Positions 62,298 through 64,000 of a stretch of DNA of 64,000 nt are shown piece after piece. Every line of letters starts with the position of its first letter. Position 1 is the first letter of the stretch. The notes under the pieces are model-generated. The model saw nothing but the letters and a program-made list of their open reading frames with translations. It was not told where the DNA came from and did no database searches. A program made the position numbers and the translations under genes. The stretch covers positions 33,594-97,593 of the forward strand of contig JAFDWZ010000020.1 in NCBI GenBank assembly GCA_018268195.1, in the 5' to 3' direction. Origin of the DNA: Bacteroidota bacterium (GTDB taxonomy: Bacteria > Bacteroidota > Bacteroidia > AKYH767-A > OLB10).

Positions 62298-63068
62298 ATG
62301 AAATTAAAACTACATAGACCTTTAGTCATATTCGATCTCGAAACCACAGGGGTTGTAGTGGGCCTCGACCGGATTATTGAATTAGGTGTGCTCAAAGTTT
62401 TGCCTGATGGAACTCAGAATGTGAAAGTCTGGCGTATTAATCCCGAAATGCCTATTCCTGCTTCTGCTTCTAAAATACATGGCATATTTGATGCCGATGT
62501 AGCCGAATGTCCTACATTTAAAGAAGTTGCTTCTGACATAAAACAATATCTGACAAATGTGGACCTTGCCGGATATAATTCCAACCGATTTGATGTTCCC
62601 ATGCTGGTAGATGAGTTTCTTCGTGCCGGTGTCGAATTCGACATACGTAATCATAAACTCATTGATGTGCAACACATCTATCATAAAATGGAACCGCGTA
62701 CGCTCTCGGCTGCTTACAAATATTATTGCCAAAGTGAACTTACCAATGCTCATACTGCAGAGGGCGATATCAAAGCTACCTTTGCTGTTCTTGAAGCTCA
62801 ATTGGAAAAGTACGGCCAACAACTACAACCTGATGTAAATGCACTTCATGAATTTTGCAACAACTCCAACAATGTGGATCTTGCTGGCAGAATTGTGTAT
62901 GATGACAAAAAAAGAGAAGTCTTTAACTTTGGAAAATACAGAGGCCGTTTGGTAACAGATGTTTTCAAAACCGACCCAAGCTATTACGACTGGATGCTCA
63001 AAGGCGACTTCTCAAGAGATACCAAGCAAGTTATCACTGCCTTGAGATTACGCGAACGAAACCTTTAA
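62298..63068 (+). CDS. DnaQ-like DEDD 3'-5' exonuclease with extra C-terminal domain
   Basis: Protein of 256 residues. Exo I VIFDLETTG (Asp13, Glu15), Exo II around LAGYNSNRFDVPML, Exo III AHTAEGDIKAT (His and Asp near 155-160), in the DEDDh pattern. Residues 175-256 form an additional domain (FNFGKYRGRLVTDVFKTDPS, YYDWMLKGDFSRDTKQV), like the ExoX C-terminal / DUF3820 module. Likely DNA repair or proofreading related, cytoplasmic; the exact role is not known. Confidence 0.88.
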   Translation: MKLKLHRPLVIFDLETTGVVVGLDRIIELGVLKVLPDGTQNVKVWRINPEMPIPASASKIHGIFDADVAECPTFKEVASDIKQYLTNVDLAGYNSNRFDVPMLVDEFLRAGVEFDIRNHKLIDVQHIYHKMEPRTLSAAYKYYCQSELTNAHTAEGDIKATFAVLEAQLEKYGQQLQPDVNALHEFCNNSNNVDLAGRIVYDDKKREVFNFGKYRGRLVTDVFKTDPSYYDWMLKGDFSRDTKQVITALRLRERNL

Positions 63069-63137
63069 ACCTTGAATTTGTTGTAATTCTTCACAGTTTA
63101 TCTCACTAAGTAATAATTAATTAATATCTTTAGCCTG

Positions 63138-64000
63138 ATGGAATTAGGCAACGCAAATCAAAGAACCAACAAGGCTCCCGAAAACAATTCGTCCAAACCA
63201 AAAACGAAAGATTCTTTAGCCATTGATCTTGAAGCTGAAAAAAAAGAAATCAGCAAACGATATCGACATTTACTCAAAGCCTGTAAGGCTGACCTCGATA
63301 AGAATGATAAAAAATTAATTCGCCTTGCCTTTGATACTGCACTTGAAGCACACAAAGACACTCGCAGAAAATCCGGTGAGCCCTATATCTACCATCCTAT
63401 TGCCGTAGCACAAATAGTTGCCGAAGAAATTGGACTTCGCTCAGCGATTCCGGTAGTTTGCGCGTTGCTGCACGATACAGTTGAAGATACCTATATTACC
63501 CTCGAAGACATCAGAACAATGTTTGGCCCCGTTGCCGAAAAAATCATTGACGGTCTCACAAAAATTTCCGGTGTATTTGATCAGACAAGTTCGCTTCAGG
63601 CTGAAAATTTTCGCAAAATGCTTCTCACTTTAAGTGATGATGTGAGAGTAATTCTTATCAAACTAGCTGACAGGCTCCATAACATGCGTACGCTCGGAAG
63701 CATGTCGCGCGATAAACAACTTAAAATCGCCTCTGAAACAGCTTATCTATACGCTCCACTCGCACATCGATTAGGCTTTTATAACATCAAAACCGAACTT
63801 GATGACCTTGCCCTTAAATATACAGAGCCTGAAGTTTTTAATAACATCGCAGATAAACTGCAGCAGTCTAAAAAAGAACGTGATAAGTTTATTTCCGAAT
63901 TCATTCAACCTATAAAAACAGAGTTGACAAAACAAGGATTTAAATTTGAAGTAAAAGGTCGTCCCAAATCAATTTTTTCCATCTGGACAAAAATGAAAAA
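63138..64000 (+). CDS. RelA/SpoT (p)ppGpp synthetase/hydrolase, cut by window end
   Basis: Partial gene: ATG 63138 to the last base, about 287 codons. After a Lys/Asn-rich N-terminus (about 1-30) comes the HD hydrolase domain: YIYHPIAVAQIVAEE, CALLHDTVEDTYI with the HD pair, LIKLADRLHNMRTL; then the start of the synthetase domain (RPKSIFSIWTKMKK). The intact HD residues indicate a bifunctional Rel enzyme controlling the stringent response. The remainder, with TGS and ACT domains, would lie beyond the window. Confidence 0.95.
   Translation, partial: MELGNANQRTNKAPENNSSKPKTKDSLAIDLEAEKKEISKRYRHLLKACKADLDKNDKKLIRLAFDTALEAHKDTRRKSGEPYIYHPIAVAQIVAEEIGLRSAIPVVCALLHDTVEDTYITLEDIRTMFGPVAEKIIDGLTKISGVFDQTSSLQAENFRKMLLTLSDDVRVILIKLADRLHNMRTLGSMSRDKQLKIASETAYLYAPLAHRLGFYNIKTELDDLALKYTEPEVFNNIADKLQQSKKERDKFISEFIQPIKTELTKQGFKFEVKGRPKSIFSIWTKMK

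Noticed and set aside
1..64000. CRISPR arrays, insertion sequences, integrases, rRNA and tRNA genes
   Set aside because: No direct-repeat arrays, transposase motifs, terminal repeats, rRNA blocks or tRNA T-loop signatures were recognised on reading; a cmscan or tRNAscan run would be decisive.

Overview
The window reads as a chromosomal segment of a member of the Bacteroidota, probably near the Chitinophagales or Sphingobacteriales; the genus cannot be told from the sequence. Evidence: at least five proteins carry type IX secretion (T9SS) C-terminal sorting domains; promoters match the Bacteroidota -7 box TAnnTTTG, once with a perfectly spaced -33 TTTG; there is a long-form GAPDH, a bacterial GGGP/HepGP synthase, a TonB-dependent receptor behind a TPP riboswitch, and lipoproteins with short lipoboxes. 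The DNA is AT-rich and even in character. I saw no rRNA, tRNA, insertion sequence, integrase, phage structural gene or CRISPR array. Several starts are TTG or GTG.

Layout. 0-3.5 kb: phoH, a GIN-domain lipoprotein and an MdoB/LTA-synthase-like membrane phosphotransferase. 3.55-6.2 kb: TPP riboswitch and its outer-membrane receptor. 6.2-12.1 kb: dapF, a DegQ/HtrA protease, GAPDH, a YtxH / holin-like / coiled-coil envelope trio and a TPR protein. 12.2-14.6 kb: etfBA and a DUF151 nuclease. 14.7-22.4 kb: pcm, then an oxidoreductase-lipoprotein-sugar transferase run, a hydroxyacyl-CoA dehydrogenase, an rRNA methyltransferase, kdsA and a YhhN-type lysoplasmalogenase. 22.4-31.8 kb: a PBP1A-tpiA-PagL-like operon, a HerA/YjgR ATPase, an esterase, mpl and an LptF/LptG permease.

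31.9-41.0 kb is the most unusual part. A cytoplasmic phosphorelay (single-domain response regulator, hybrid kinase with REC-PAS-HisKA-HATPase-REC-HPt, and a sigma-54 activator lacking its DNA-binding domain) lies directly upstream of three envelope genes: a 99-residue bitopic protein, a 1020-residue T9SS-sorted G8-like surface protein, and a bitopic protein with a lectin-like domain. The two bitopic proteins share an N-terminal MAKR...RQKM anchor. A decayed T9SS tail, with its own terminator, lies just upstream of the phosphorelay. This is the best candidate for an undescribed system in the window.

41-48.6 kb is housekeeping: efp, rpsF-rpsR-rplI, trmB, a conserved Bacteroidota run (PPTase - GGGP synthase - PnuC - NadR-like kinase), ahcY and a YedK/HMCES protein. 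48.7-59.2 kb is rich in secreted proteins: an M1 aminopeptidase, three repeat or propeller proteins with T9SS tails, and an M16 peptidase pair with one catalytic and one inactive partner. 59.3-64 kb: a lipoyl E2 acyltransferase, a PorE-like TPR/PD40 protein without an OmpA domain, a DEDD exonuclease and the 5' part of a RelA/SpoT gene cut by the window end.
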